Origin: Allokutzneria multivorans | GTDB lineage: Bacteria > Actinomycetota > Actinomycetes > Mycobacteriales > Pseudonocardiaceae | Direction of reading: 5' to 3' | Assembly (NCBI RefSeq): GCF_039537405.1 | Contig: NZ_BAABAL010000016.1 | Span: 413,548 to 477,547, forward strand | DNA: 64,000 nt | Shown: one piece after another, positions 53,140 through 62,094 of the stretch | Position numbering within the stretch: the first letter of the stretch is position 1 | Layout of the letters: every line of letters begins with the position of its first letter | Notes under the pieces: generated by a model | Databases searched by the model: none | What the model was told of the DNA's origin: nothing | What the model saw: the letters and a program-made list of their open reading frames with translations, nothing else | Translations under genes and position numbers: made by a program

Positions 53140-54898
53140 CTGCGAGCCCGAGTTCCGCGACGAGCTGCGCAAGATCTTCAGCGATGAGCTGTTCGCCCGG
53201 CGCGACGGGCTCACCTACCAGGAGGAGCTGCGGCTGACCTACGAGCGGATGCGCTTCGCCAACGACCGCGTCAGCCCCGAGGAGCTGGTGGAGCACCCGC
53301 ACCGCCTGTTCGCGTTGCTGGAGTTCTCCGCCGTCGTCAGCCCGTCGCTGTTCATCGCCATGGTGACGCACTACTGCGGTGCCCTGGCGGCGATCCGCGA
53401 ACTCGGCGCGGGCCGTGACGACCTCGACGAGTACGTCACCGCGCTGGAGAGGATGACCGCGACCGGCGCGCTGCTCATCACCGAACTCGGCTACGGCAAC
53501 AGCCACGTTTCCATGCGCACGCGGGCGACCTACGACCACGAGCGCCGCGATTTCGTGCTGCACACAGCAGATGAGGCCGCCCGCAAGTTCATGCCCAACG
53601 TCGGTCTTCCCGGTGTGCCCAAGCTCGCGACAGTCGCCGCGCAGCTCGACATCGGCGGCGAGGACCGTGGCGTGTTCCTGTTCGTCGTGCACCTGCGCGG
53701 GGATGACGGTCTGCTCCCGGGCGTGACGATCACGCAGCTGCCCGAAGCGACGCAGGTGCCCATGGACTACGCGGTGATCTCTTTCGACCACGTCCGCATC
53801 CCGATGAGTTCGCTACTGCACGACAGTGCGTCCATCTCCGAGGACGGTGGCTTCCACGATCCGATCGACGACCAGAAGATGCGCCTGGTCCGCTCGCTCA
53901 CCGTCGCGCAGAGCGTGCGCACCGCCCAGACCGCCGCGCTCGCCGCTGCCGCTCGTGCCAGCGCGCAGATCGCGTTGCGCTACTCGATGCAACGCCCCGC
54001 CATGGAGCCGGGCAGCCCGTGGGGTCCGGTGATCCGTCACCGGACCCAGCAGCGCCCGCTCTACACCGCCCTCGCCACCGCGTACGCCCTGACGTGCCAC
54101 GCCAACCGCGCGAAGGCGGCCAAGGCCACCGCGATGATCCACAACTCGACCAACCGCCCGGTCCCGCCGTCTCCACTGGACCCGCTGCCCAGGACGCTTT
54201 CGCTGACCAAGGCGATCACCACGTGGAAGACGGAGCGCCTGACCGCCGAGTGCAGGCAGCGGTGCGGCGCTCGCGGTGTCTTCACCGTCAACCGCCTCCT
54301 CGACTACCAGGGCTTGGCCATCGTCAGCAACGCCGCCGGCGGTGACAACTTCCTGCTGTGCCTGGACGCCGCTCGCTCGATGATCGCCGATTTCCACTAC
54401 GAGCCGCCATCGGGCGACCTGCTCGACCGCGACCTGTGGCTGAGCCTGCTTCGCACTCGCGAGCGCGAGCTCCACCGCGCCCTCAAGACCCAGGACAGCC
54501 TCACCGAGGCCGTCGAGTTCGTCGAGGCCCACGGCAACCGCCTGATCCTTGAGAGCTTCCTGGACGCTGTGTCCACTGTGGACACAGATGGTGCAGCGGC
54601 GGCGTTGCGCCCGTTGGCGGAGCTGTACGCCTTGACGGAGATCCAGTCGGCGGCGGCGTGGTACCTGTGCGAGGGCTTGTTGACCTCCGCTCAGGTCCGT
54701 TCGATTCCCGGGCGTCTCAACGAACTCTGCGAGGAGCTGACGCCGCACGTCGACCTCCTGCTCACCGCGTTCGAGCTGCCCGAAGATCTCCTCCGCGTGC
54801 CGATCACCAACGGCGACCTGTCCATGGTCGCGGACATCGTGGATCTGCCCCAGCAGCGAGCCGCGATGGAACTGCCCGTCGGAGTCGCCGCGCCGTGA
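53093..54898 (+). CDS. Acyl-CoA oxidase/dehydrogenase-like flavoenzyme
   Basis: 601 aa, close in size to eukaryote-type acyl-CoA oxidases. It contains ITELGYGNSHVSMRTRATYD (flavin-site region), KFMPNVGLPGVPKLATVAAQL and a C-terminal oxidase-type domain with RCGARGVFTVNRLLDYQGLAIVSNAAGGDN. Members oxidise acyl thioesters at C2-C3 with FAD. GTG 53093 with AAGGAGAA upstream starts inside the last 47 nt of the synthase gene, so it belongs to the operon and probably desaturates or trims the synthase product. Confidence 0.88.
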   Translation: MSDQSLSALARLVHGDCEPEFRDELRKIFSDELFARRDGLTYQEELRLTYERMRFANDRVSPEELVEHPHRLFALLEFSAVVSPSLFIAMVTHYCGALAAIRELGAGRDDLDEYVTALERMTATGALLITELGYGNSHVSMRTRATYDHERRDFVLHTADEAARKFMPNVGLPGVPKLATVAAQLDIGGEDRGVFLFVVHLRGDDGLLPGVTITQLPEATQVPMDYAVISFDHVRIPMSSLLHDSASISEDGGFHDPIDDQKMRLVRSLTVAQSVRTAQTAALAAAARASAQIALRYSMQRPAMEPGSPWGPVIRHRTQQRPLYTALATAYALTCHANRAKAAKATAMIHNSTNRPVPPSPLDPLPRTLSLTKAITTWKTERLTAECRQRCGARGVFTVNRLLDYQGLAIVSNAAGGDNFLLCLDAARSMIADFHYEPPSGDLLDRDLWLSLLRTRERELHRALKTQDSLTEAVEFVEAHGNRLILESFLDAVSTVDTDGAAAALRPLAELYALTEIQSAAAWYLCEGLLTSAQVRSIPGRLNELCEELTPHVDLLLTAFELPEDLLRVPITNGDLSMVADIVDLPQQRAAMELPVGVAAP

Positions 54899-54917
54899 GG
54901 TTGGCAGACTGACCGCC

Positions 54918-55493
54918 ATGCCTCTTCTCGTCGTTCCCGTCCGTGAACCCGGCAGCCTCGCTCAATCGCCGCAGCCCGTGATCACCTCAGCGGAGCTGGA
55001 GTTGCGGCCGTGGTGTGCCGAGGACGCGCCCGCGCTGCTCGTCGCCTTCGCCGATCCGGACATCCAGCAGTGGCACCGGTTGTCGCTGGAGTCCACGGCC
55101 GAGGCGGAGCAGTGGGCGGCGAGCTGGGCGCGGCGGTGGGCGGCCGAGGAAGCCTTCAGCTGGGCGATCACCGTTGGCGGTCAGGTGCTCGGGCAGGTCG
55201 GGCTGCGCGGGGTCGACCTCGCCGAGGGAGAGGCGGAGCTGTCCTACTGGCTGCTTCCCGCCGCGCGCGGGCGTGGTGTCGCCACGCGCGCGGCGGGAGT
55301 GCTGGAGGAGTGGGCGTTCGACGTGGTCGGGCTGCACCGGCTGGAGCTCGGTCACGCGGTGGGCAACACGGCGTCGTGCGCGGTGGCGCGGCGGCTGGGC
55401 TTCTCCTTCGAGGGCACCCGCAAGAGCGCCTACCTGCAACCGGACGGCAGGCACGACGCGCACATGCACGCCAAGATCAAGCCAGCAAGCTGA
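54918..55493 (+). CDS. GNAT-family N-acetyltransferase
   Basis: 191 aa. LELRPWCAEDAPALL opens the domain, and the acetyl-CoA site is LLPAARGRGVATRAAGVL, followed by VGNTASCAVARRLGFSFEGT. ATG 54918 lies 19 nt after the oxidase stop, so it may be the last gene of the polyketide operon; equally it may be unrelated. Its end overlaps the convergent membrane-protein gene by 17 nt. The substrate is unknown. Confidence 0.88.
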   Translation: MPLLVVPVREPGSLAQSPQPVITSAELELRPWCAEDAPALLVAFADPDIQQWHRLSLESTAEAEQWAASWARRWAAEEAFSWAITVGGQVLGQVGLRGVDLAEGEAELSYWLLPAARGRGVATRAAGVLEEWAFDVVGLHRLELGHAVGNTASCAVARRLGFSFEGTRKSAYLQPDGRHDAHMHAKIKPAS

Positions 55494-55986
55494 AGACCAA
55501 GCTGCACAGCAACAACGCCAGCCCGGAGAGCACGCCGCTGACGATCGGCACCCACGCGACCGCGGTCGTCCACGCCATCGCCAGACCGATCCCGCCCAGC
55601 ACCGCCAAGATCACGCCGGGGATCGCGATCGTCCACGTCCGCCACACGAGCACGAACGCGACGAAGTGCAGGCCGACGACCACCGCGACCCAGGCGACGT
55701 TCGCCTGCGGCGGGGCTTCGAGCGCGCGCAACACCTGGAAGCCGCCGAAGAGCGCGACGACCTCGGCCAGCACGACGAACCAGTAGCCCTTGGTGAAACC
55801 GCCCGGCGCGGTCGCGGGTTTCTCCCTCTGCCGAAACGTTATGGCCAGCACGGCGGCGAGCAGTGCGATGCCGAGGACTCGTGCCACGGTCGTCAGGGTG
55901 TCGCTGAGCGGGGCTCCCGCGTTGACCAGGACGAACGCCGCCCCGCCTGTTGCTCCGATGAGGTTGCCGATGGCCTGCTGCCGCAT
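55477..55986 (-). CDS. Small polytopic membrane protein
   Basis: 169 aa with about five hydrophobic helices and no recognised family. ATG 55986 begins MRQQAIGNLIGATGG. It lies 23 nt downstream of the giant vWA-CHAT gene on the same strand, so it could be a membrane partner or simply the next gene. No function can be assigned. Confidence 0.75.
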   Translation of the reverse strand: MRQQAIGNLIGATGGAAFVLVNAGAPLSDTLTTVARVLGIALLAAVLAITFRQREKPATAPGGFTKGYWFVVLAEVVALFGGFQVLRALEAPPQANVAWVAVVVGLHFVAFVLVWRTWTIAIPGVILAVLGGIGLAMAWTTAVAWVPIVSGVLSGLALLLCSLVFSLLA

Positions 55987-56009
55987 CGTCGGAGACTACC
56001 CGGCCGCGA

Positions 56010-59000
56010 CTACCCCGCGGCGAGGCCGATCGACGGTGAGACGAACGGCACGTAGGCGAGGCCGAGCGGATTTCCCTTCGCCAGCAGCGAGATCCGGGCG
56101 CGCATCACCGCGACCCCGATGGCGTCGCGGTTGATCACGAAGGAGCGCAGCACCTCCTGGCCGAACTCGTCGGCCAGTTCCTCGAAGACGGTCGTCTCGG
56201 TGCCGATCACTCCGCTGGCGAGCGCCTCGGTGACGAAGTAGCCGACAAGTCCCATGGCGCGTTCGGGCCGCATCCCGGTGACACCGCTGGTGTTGAGGAA
56301 GACCAGCGGTCTGCTCCGCTGCCACCGCAGCCCGCGCTGGCGGAAGTCGGCGGGCGTGAGCGGCTCGTCGGAGTCGGTGCCCACGCGCAGGAACGGAGTG
56401 TCGCCGTCCACTCCACCGTGCGCGTAGAAGTAGACGACCTGCGGGTCACTGTCCAATTCGGACAGTGTGCGATCCGGGGTCTCGCCGAGCTGGAAACCGC
56501 GCCAGGGAAGCATTCTGCGCAGCGAGGCGCTGTGCTCGTCAGCGGAGGCGAAACCCCGGTAGAGCCCGCCCGCCAGGCCGACGCCGTTTCCGGAGGGCAG
56601 GGTCGGCGGCAGTGACGGCCCGAGCCCGACGGAGACCGGGAGGCCGAGCGCGTGCCGGAAACCCCAGAAACCGCCGGGGCACACCGTCGCCGGGTCGGGC
56701 TGCCGCGCGTGCGCGCAGGTGCGCAGGAAGCACGGGCTGCCGTAGAGGCCGCCGCGTTGCACCGCCGCGAGGAAGTCCGCGCACAGCCGCAGGACCGGCG
56801 AGCCGATGTCCAGCGGCAGGTCGTAGATCAGCGCCGTCGGCAGCACGTGGCGGCTGGACGGCGCGAGCGGGACCTGCACGAAACCCGGCTTGGCGAACGC
56901 GGCGCCGACGTCCCCGGGCACCCCGCTCATCAGGAGTTGGTACAGGCGACGGCCGTGCGTGGCGAGCAGGCCGAGGTCGACGGTGAACTGCTCGATCGTC
57001 GGGGGTTTGGCGTAGCGGTACTCCAGGCCCGCGCGCCACGGCTCCGAACTGGCCCACGCCACCCGGTTCAGCGCGCCGCGCGCGAGGCGGATCTCCTCGG
57101 CGAGCTGGTGTTCGCCGAGCGAGGTCTCCGCGCGCAGCGTCTGCCTGCCGTCCGTCGCGAGCAGCCGCACCGACTGGCTCCCCCTGCCGTCCCCGGTCAG
57201 CATCAGGCTCGCCGAGTGCTCGGGAACCCTTGTCATGCCGAGCGTTTCCACCGGATCCGCGACGCGGTAGTCCACTGTGGACGTCATCGCGTTCTGGCAC
57301 GGAACGGGTTTCGCGGTGATCTGGACGTGCACGAGCACCGACTGCACCAGCGTCTGCCGCCAGTACACGTTGCAGCGCAGGCGTGCGGGGCCGAGCGTGT
57401 ACGGCGAGGTGACGGGGAAGCACAGCCGCGTCCCGTCCTGGACGATCGACGGCTGCCGCAGGACCGTCGAGCTGCCGTCCGCGCCGAGCCGGATCTGCCC
57501 GAGCGCGGCGTCCTGCTTGATCGCGAACTCGCCCGGGAACTCGAACAGCGCCACCGACAGCACGGAGTCCTCCGCGCCGGGAACCGGTTGCAGTGCCGGG
57601 ATCTCCACCCAGAACCAGAAGTTCTGCGCCGCGAGCACGCCGAGTCCCGGGTCCAGGTCCTTGCGCGGATCGGCCGCCAGCGCGAGCCCCGTGCGCACGG
57701 CGGTCACCGGCGGGAGCGAGGCGGGCCACGGACCGCTCGACCGCCCACCGTTCGGGCTCGGCGCGGGGATCGCCGGTCGCGAGGCTTGCGCGGGGTGGGC
57801 CGGGTGCATCGGCTGCGACTGCGCCGCCAGGGGAACCGGGGCGAGCACCGTGGGCGCGCCGTTCTGCGTGGCTGCTTCTGGGCGCGTGCCTGCGTTCGGT
57901 GCTGCTGCGGGATTGTGCGCGATTGCCTTGGTGACAACAGGGTGTGGCTCAGCGTCGGGTGCGGCTGGGGTCAGCGCGGTCGGTTCGGTCGTTTTGGGGG
58001 CGAGCACCGTGGGCGAGTCGACCGCGGGGGAGCTTGCGAGCGAGGCGACGACGGTGGGCGGGGCGGCCAGGTTCTGCGGGGCACCTGTGCTTGGTGGGAC
58101 AGTGGGCTGCGGCGTGCCAGGGCTCGGTGTCGCGGGCTTGGGGTGCAAGGGTTTCTGCGGCGTGGAGGGCACGGGGGTCAGCGCGATCGGCTTCGCGGCG
58201 GGGTCGCGGCGGAGGACCGTCGTCGCTTGTGGCTCGGGCGCGGCGACCTGGGAGATCAGCTTCGTGACGCGCGGGATCTCGCCGGACGGCAGTGCGTGCT
58301 TGCGGCGGCGGCCCGGGTGCTGGAGCACCGTGGTCTCGGTGGCGCCCGGTTGACGTGCGGCGGAGCCGTTCGGGCTCGCGGGCAGCGAAGGCCAGCCGCC
58401 CCACGAACCCGCCGAACTGTCCACTGTGGACTGTGCGGGCGGTGTGGGTGGCGTGGGCGGTGCAGACGACCCGGACGGCGCGGGCGATGACGACAGCGCT
58501 GACAACGCGGGCGATCCGAGCGGCGTGGACAGCGCCGAGGATCCGAACGGCGTGGGCGTTGGCGGCGGAGCTGACGATGTGAGCGGCGCTGGTGACCCAG
58601 ACGGCGTGATCGGCACGGACGACTCGGGCGGCCGGGGCGGCGCGGGCGATGCGGATGGCGTGGACGGCGCGGTCGCGGTGGGCTCGGGCAGCGGTTCGAG
58701 GTTCGGCAGCGCGGTGATCGACGGCAGCGCGACCGGCGGCACTACGGACGTCATCGCCGATGCCATGACCGGCTCTCCGACCAGATCTCCGGCCAGCTTT
58801 TCGATCGGCACCGCGACAGGTTCGTCGACCGTCTCCGCGACCGGCTCTTCGAGTGGCTCGGTGGCGGGAGGTTCGGCTGGGGGCGACATCTCGACGCGCG
58901 GCAGCGGGGTCTCGGCGGGAGCGGACGCGGGGTCGGGGGCTCGCTCGGCGGCGGCCTCTGGCTTGGGCAGGGCCTCGGCGGAGACGGGAGAGGGGACCTC

Positions 59001-60371
59001 GTCGGTGGCGGGTTCCCAAGGGGCGTCGAGGATCTCGTCGTCGGCGCGGCGGTGGCGTCCGCGCGGGCGAGGGCTGGGCGTGCTCACGGTGGTCTCGATG
59101 GCCTGCACGACGGCGCGGCGTCGGCGAGCGGGCTTGGGCGGCTTGGGCACGACGGACATGCCGTTGGCGGCGGGCTGCTCCTTGAGCCGGACCGCGCCGG
59201 TCACCGGGTCGGACTCCACGACCCGGTCCAGCTGGTTCAGCGTCTCGGAGTCACCGGCCTCGGCCGCGTGCCGCACCGCCTCGCTGAACTGCTCGTTCGC
59301 GGCCACCAAGTTCCCTTCAGCACGAGCGGTCAGCGCGGCGTGCACCGCCTTGGCCAGGTCGGCCTTGCCGAGCACGTCCGCCACCCGCCGGTCCAGCGGC
59401 AGGGTGCGGGCGATCTCCTCGCTCCAGCTCGCGGTGACCAGGCCCGCGGCGAGCGGCACGAACTCCCCGGGCTCGCTGACCACGGCGGGCCGTACGAGCC
59501 TGGCGCGCGTCGCGATCACGGACTGGCCGGGGCCGGAGGGGTCGAGTTCGACGCGCAGGTGGTACTCGCGCCGCTCGGCTCCCCACGCGTCGGTGCGGTA
59601 GCCGAGCCGCCCGCGCCGCTGCGTCAGGTCGACGCGCACGGGGTGGACCTGCTCCAGCAGCCGTACCCGCGCGCCCTTGGGCAGCCACAGGCGCATCGCG
59701 GTGTCGGTGACGGACTTGGTCATCACGCCGGAGACCGCGCTGACGAGGTTCGTCGCCAGGCGGGCCGGGTCCGCGACGAGCTCGACCGAGCCGCCGAGCC
59801 GGGTGGCGACCGTGCGCAGCCCGCCGATGTCGCTGCCCTCGCCGACCGCGACGCAGTCGCAGACGAAGTGGCCGACGCACGCTTCGGCGGCGCTGGCCAG
59901 GTCCTGCTCGGACTCGCCGCTGTCACTGGCCGTGACGAGCAGGGCGTGGCGAACCGCGCCCTCGTGCTCGACGAAGAGCCGGTCCGCCAACGCGAGCTGG
60001 TCGCGCATCGCGGCCGGAACACCGGTCGGTGTCACGATCGAGACGGCCGCCTTCGCCACTGCGCGGTTCTCGGGGGTCGACGGGCACAGCTGGCGTCCGA
60101 CGGGGAACGCCATCCGCGCTCCGGCCAGCACGGCGAAGGCCACACCGTCCGGGAGGGCGTCGATCGCGGCCATCACGGCGTGCTTGACGCCGTCCAGGGC
60201 GGCGGGGGCCGAGGCGTCGAAGATGATCACTTCGGCGGCCGGTGGTGGTTCGGTGGGGGCCGTGGCCAGCGGGGAGGCGGTCACCGAGAGCACGGCGTCC
60301 AGTTCGCGGGCGCCCGGCCGAAGGTGCTCGTTGTGCGAGACCTCGATGTCGAATCCGAGTCGCTCGCGCAT
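56010..60371 (-). CDS. Giant vWA-CHAT fusion protein with disordered linker
   Basis: 1453 aa. The N-terminal vWA-like domain (about 45-230) has EVIIFDASAP in place of a strict DxSxS metal site, followed by a beta-rich region. Residues about 400-900 are Pro/Ala/Ser/Thr-rich and disordered. The C-terminal caspase-like CHAT domain (about 1150-1450) has YFYAHGG (His1318), but the expected NAC nucleophile motif reads NTSG with Ser1362 in place of Cys, then ALASGVIGTETTV. vWA and CHAT domains recur together in predicted bacterial conflict systems. ATG 60371 has AAGGCAAGGAC upstream; longer frames have none. Confidence 0.82.
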   Translation of the reverse strand: MRERLGFDIEVSHNEHLRPGARELDAVLSVTASPLATAPTEPPPAAEVIIFDASAPAALDGVKHAVMAAIDALPDGVAFAVLAGARMAFPVGRQLCPSTPENRAVAKAAVSIVTPTGVPAAMRDQLALADRLFVEHEGAVRHALLVTASDSGESEQDLASAAEACVGHFVCDCVAVGEGSDIGGLRTVATRLGGSVELVADPARLATNLVSAVSGVMTKSVTDTAMRLWLPKGARVRLLEQVHPVRVDLTQRRGRLGYRTDAWGAERREYHLRVELDPSGPGQSVIATRARLVRPAVVSEPGEFVPLAAGLVTASWSEEIARTLPLDRRVADVLGKADLAKAVHAALTARAEGNLVAANEQFSEAVRHAAEAGDSETLNQLDRVVESDPVTGAVRLKEQPAANGMSVVPKPPKPARRRRAVVQAIETTVSTPSPRPRGRHRRADDEILDAPWEPATDEVPSPVSAEALPKPEAAAERAPDPASAPAETPLPRVEMSPPAEPPATEPLEEPVAETVDEPVAVPIEKLAGDLVGEPVMASAMTSVVPPVALPSITALPNLEPLPEPTATAPSTPSASPAPPRPPESSVPITPSGSPAPLTSSAPPPTPTPFGSSALSTPLGSPALSALSSSPAPSGSSAPPTPPTPPAQSTVDSSAGSWGGWPSLPASPNGSAARQPGATETTVLQHPGRRRKHALPSGEIPRVTKLISQVAAPEPQATTVLRRDPAAKPIALTPVPSTPQKPLHPKPATPSPGTPQPTVPPSTGAPQNLAAPPTVVASLASSPAVDSPTVLAPKTTEPTALTPAAPDAEPHPVVTKAIAHNPAAAPNAGTRPEAATQNGAPTVLAPVPLAAQSQPMHPAHPAQASRPAIPAPSPNGGRSSGPWPASLPPVTAVRTGLALAADPRKDLDPGLGVLAAQNFWFWVEIPALQPVPGAEDSVLSVALFEFPGEFAIKQDAALGQIRLGADGSSTVLRQPSIVQDGTRLCFPVTSPYTLGPARLRCNVYWRQTLVQSVLVHVQITAKPVPCQNAMTSTVDYRVADPVETLGMTRVPEHSASLMLTGDGRGSQSVRLLATDGRQTLRAETSLGEHQLAEEIRLARGALNRVAWASSEPWRAGLEYRYAKPPTIEQFTVDLGLLATHGRRLYQLLMSGVPGDVGAAFAKPGFVQVPLAPSSRHVLPTALIYDLPLDIGSPVLRLCADFLAAVQRGGLYGSPCFLRTCAHARQPDPATVCPGGFWGFRHALGLPVSVGLGPSLPPTLPSGNGVGLAGGLYRGFASADEHSASLRRMLPWRGFQLGETPDRTLSELDSDPQVVYFYAHGGVDGDTPFLRVGTDSDEPLTPADFRQRGLRWQRSRPLVFLNTSGVTGMRPERAMGLVGYFVTEALASGVIGTETTVFEELADEFGQEVLRSFVINRDAIGVAVMRARISLLAKGNPLGLAYVPFVSPSIGLAAG

Positions 60372-60573
60372 GTCCTTGCCTTCCCGGAACCCCGTCAGCG
60401 GGCGGTGCTCTGCGGAGCGGCGTTCACTGTCGAGGGAACCACGAACACTCCTCCAGATGGGCGCAAACCGACGCGAGGCAGCACACATGGTTGCACGGCT
60501 TCGCTCGACCGCGTGAGTCGCAATCACAAGACCAGAACCCGATCCGGGAACTTAACACGCTCCGCATTCGTCG

Positions 60574-60594
60574 TATGGTGTACGGTATGATGTA
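60574..60594 (+). promoter_or_regulatory. TetR-type operator-like site at the SnoaL-like gene promoter
   Basis: TATGGTGTAC-G-GTATGATGTA shares GGTGTACGGTA and GTACG with the site between tetR and the ABC genes at 62053. A near-perfect -10 TATGAT (60586-60591) is inside it, 25 nt before the start codon. Control by the same TetR is inferred. Confidence 0.6.
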
Positions 60595-60616
60595 CGGCGA
60601 ACGAGGAGGAGAGCAG

Positions 60617-61057
60617 ATGTCAGGTGTTCCGGAGTCCGTGGCGGTCAGCGGTGCGTTCAGCCCGGGCGAGCAGGACGTGGCGAGCGTGCACGCGTGGTTC
60701 GCGGAGTACGACGCGCACGCCGCCGCCGGCGCGGTCGAGAAGATGGCCGACATGGCGCTGTACCCGTTGAACGTGGTCAGCGACTCGGCCGAGGGCAACG
60801 GCGCGGCGGCGCAGTGGTCGCGCGAGGGCTTCGTCGAGTCGATGAAGCACGTCGTCGGCGGTGGCGGTGACGTCACGATGGAGTCGGTGCGGAACCCGAT
60901 CTTCCTGACCGACAAGCTCGTCGTCGTGGTGACCGAGGCCCGGTTCACCACCGCGGAGGGCTCGCAGGACGTGCGCTACGCCGACATCCTGGTCAAGGTC
61001 GACGGGAAGTGGCTCTTCCAGACCATGATCCAGGGCGGCTGGGGCGAGAACCTGTAG
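60617..61057 (+). CDS. SnoaL/NTF2-like fold protein
   Basis: 146 aa, a single alpha+beta barrel domain of the SnoaL-like group: DVASVHAWFAEYDAHAAAGAVEKMADMALYPLNVVSD, then ADILVKVDGKWLFQTMIQGGW. It may be an enzyme or a ligand-binding protein; no catalytic residues can be named. ATG 60617 has GAGGAGGAGAG upstream. Its promoter carries a site like the operator of the neighbouring TetR/ABC-exporter locus, suggesting co-regulation. It is followed by a strong hairpin terminator. Confidence 0.85.
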   Translation: MSGVPESVAVSGAFSPGEQDVASVHAWFAEYDAHAAAGAVEKMADMALYPLNVVSDSAEGNGAAAQWSREGFVESMKHVVGGGGDVTMESVRNPIFLTDKLVVVVTEARFTTAEGSQDVRYADILVKVDGKWLFQTMIQGGWGENL

Positions 61058-61067
61058 TCACACGACC

Positions 61068-61100
61068 CCCCGCCCCGGGCCCAACGCGCCCGGGGCGGGG
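61068..61100 (+). terminator. GC-rich hairpin terminator after the SnoaL-like gene
   Basis: A 13-bp perfect stem CCCCGCCCCGGGC / GCCCGGGGCGGGG with a 7-nt loop lies 10 nt after the stop. It has no U-run beyond two T residues. Confidence 0.85.
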
Positions 61101-61107
61101 TTCGCGT

Positions 61108-61227
61108 GTCTTCAAGACCCCTCAACCCCGGTTTCGATCATCGTCAACCGCGTCCTACTTCGGCGCGGCTGACGGGGTTTGCGGTCGTTGAAGACCGTTG
61201 CGGCGGGGGTTTGCGGGTCTTGAAGAC
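61108..61227. repeat. Inverted repeat of GTCTTSAAGAC motifs between convergent genes
   Basis: GTCTTCAAGACCC (61108-61120) and GGGTCTTGAAGAC (61215-61227) are exact inverted copies 94 nt apart, each itself a near-palindrome. A third partial copy CGTTGAAGACCG lies near 61189. No gene fits between. It could be a second terminator, a binding-site array or a small structured RNA. Confidence 0.7.
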
Positions 61228-61240
61228 TGGTGAACTCGGG

Positions 61241-62005
61241 CTAGCCGGTGCGGCGGCTGATCAGGGCTTCGATGCCGTCGAGGATGCGTTCGAGGCCGAA
61301 CTCGAAGGCGTGGTCGGGGTTCACCGCCGCGTTGTGGGCCTCGCCCGCCGCCGTGCCGACCGCCGCCGCGAGCGGGTAGCTCTCCGCGTCGGACATGCGG
61401 GCCAGGAACGGCTGGTGCGCCTGCCACCACTTCTCGTCGGTCATGCCCGTGCGCTGCTCGGCCTGCGCCGCGTCCAGGCTGGTGCGGGCCGCCCCGTGCA
61501 CGAAGCCGTTCACCAGGGTGATCACCGAGTCCATCTCGACCGCGCTCAGGCCGATCCCGTCCACCGCGCGCAGCTCGTAGTCGTACTTCGCGATCAGGTT
61601 CGGGCCGAGCACGGGGCGGTTCGCCGCGACCTGGAGCAGCCACGGGTGCCGCAGGTAGAGCTTGTGGTTCTCGCGCGCGACCTGGTCGAGGCGGGCGCGC
61701 CACGGCTGGTCGCCGAGGTCGGGGCGAGCGGTCTCCGCGTTGACCGTGTCCTGCATGACGTCGAACAGCTCACCCTTGCCGGGCACGTGCGTGTAGAGCG
61801 ACATCGTGCCGACGCCGAGCTCCTCGGCGACTCGGCGCATGGACAGGGCGCCGAGCCCGTCGCGGTCGGCCACCTCGATCGCGGCCCGCACGATGCTGTC
61901 GACGCTGAGGTCGGTCTTGCCCTTCCTCGCGCTGCGTTCGGCGGTGCGCCAGAGCAGGGCGAGGCTCCTGGCCGGGTCTCCCGTGCCGCTGTATTCGGTG
62001 CCCAT
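61241..62005 (-). CDS. TetR-family transcriptional repressor (TetR_C-type)
   Basis: 254 aa. N-terminal HTH (about 33-80) with DSIVRAAIEVADRDGLGALSMRRVAEELGVGTMSLYTHVPGKGELFDVM, then a ligand-binding helical domain. It is divergent from a DrrAB-type exporter with 89 nt between, containing a 21-bp near-palindrome. That is the classic layout of a drug-responsive repressor and its efflux pump. Confidence 0.93.
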   Translation of the reverse strand: MGTEYSGTGDPARSLALLWRTAERSARKGKTDLSVDSIVRAAIEVADRDGLGALSMRRVAEELGVGTMSLYTHVPGKGELFDVMQDTVNAETARPDLGDQPWRARLDQVARENHKLYLRHPWLLQVAANRPVLGPNLIAKYDYELRAVDGIGLSAVEMDSVITLVNGFVHGAARTSLDAAQAEQRTGMTDEKWWQAHQPFLARMSDAESYPLAAAVGTAAGEAHNAAVNPDHAFEFGLERILDGIEALISRRTG

Positions 62006-62052
62006 GTAACGCCTTCCGCTCTGCTGACGACAGGGTCATCGTAGCTTCTCGG

Positions 62053-62073
62053 TACGGTGTACGGTACAACGTA
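62053..62073. promoter_or_regulatory. TetR operator between tetR and the ABC exporter
   Basis: TACGGTGTAC-G-GTACAACGTA is a 21-bp dyad with one mismatch per arm, 47 nt before the tetR start and 21 nt before the exporter start. A related site lies before the SnoaL-like gene at 60574. Confidence 0.75.
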
Positions 62074-62094
62074 CGACGACGAAGGGGGTGCCGG

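Noticed and set aside
56010..60527. Start of the vWA-CHAT gene at 60527
   Set aside because: No ribosome-binding site there, and the extra residues lack domain character; ATG 60371 has AAGGCAAGGAC upstream.
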